Positions 5,737-6,939 of a DNA stretch of 6,939 nt are shown piece by piece. Made by a program: the position numbers and the translations under genes. The notes below the pieces were generated by a model. It ran no database searches. It was not told where the DNA came from and was given only the letters and a program-made list of their open reading frames with translations. How positions within the stretch are numbered: the first letter of the stretch is position 1; each line of letters opens with the position of its first letter. This DNA is from Pseudomonas sp. (GTDB taxonomy: Bacteria; Pseudomonadota; Gammaproteobacteria; Pseudomonadales; Pseudomonadaceae), in assembly GCF_030150285.1 (NCBI RefSeq), contig NZ_JASLGE010000064.1, positions 1-6,939 on the forward strand, written 5' to 3'.

Positions 5737-5752
5737 GGCGAGAATGCTCGCC
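5737..5752 (+). promoter_or_regulatory. Hairpin just before the orfA ribosome-binding site
   Basis: GGCGAG (5737-5742) and CTCGCC (5747-5752) are perfect complements around a 4-base AATG loop. It ends 6 bases before the orfA Shine-Dalgarno GAGG at 5758-5761. In several insertion sequences, structure at this point limits transposase translation from transcripts entering from outside. Here the Shine-Dalgarno itself is not in the stem, so that role is only an inference. Confidence 0.45.
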
Positions 5753-5767
5753 ATATCGAGGTGTCAG

Positions 5768-6930
<1,163 letters not shown>

Positions 6931-6939
6931 CCACTACAT

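Overview
The window reads like the chromosome of a Pseudomonas-type gammaproteobacterium. The evidence is the amino-terminus of a VgrG/TssI type VI secretion spike, a 3' fragment resembling tRNA-Arg(CCT), moderately GC-rich coding sequence, and an IS3-family element of a kind common in that genus. The genus is inferred from these features together; no single marker proves it.

Layout. (1) 1-162, minus strand: first 54 codons of a vgrG gene that runs out of the window. (2) 163-431: intergenic, with a leader hairpin for vgrG, two other inverted repeats and a good intrinsic terminator for the gene to the right. (3) 432-1964, minus strand: a 510-residue regulator that looks like two IclR-family proteins fused in tandem. 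(4) 1965-2134: divergent control region with two odd-centred palindromes lying on the predicted -35 and -10 boxes, and a third in the leader. (5) 2135-5177, plus strand: a compact three-gene operon encoding an MHS-type organic-acid/H+ symporter, a D-isomer 2-hydroxyacid dehydrogenase and an RraA/HMG-aldolase-like protein, closed by a strong terminator at 5260-5297. (6) 5298-5550: a degenerate 3' tRNA-Arg(CCT) fragment, probably an attachment site, then a promoter. (7) 5551-5703: the first 51 codons of a tyrosine integrase. (8) 5704-6938: a complete 1235-bp IS3-family insertion sequence that breaks the integrase. One base of flank remains after it.

How the parts may work together. Regulator, transporter and two enzymes form a self-contained catabolic cassette. 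A small hydroxy-acid would be imported, oxidised by the dehydrogenase to a 2-oxo acid, and cleaved by the aldolase-like protein to pyruvate plus a second product; the fused IclR protein would sense it or an intermediate. The substrate cannot be read from the sequence. The right-hand third is the edge of a genomic island whose integrase has been inactivated by the IS, so the island is probably fixed unless another integrase serves it. The IS itself looks functional: it has matching 26-bp ends, a canonical A-AAA-AAG frameshift site, an intact DDE triad, and half-promoters at its two ends that would form a full promoter when the ends are joined in a circle.
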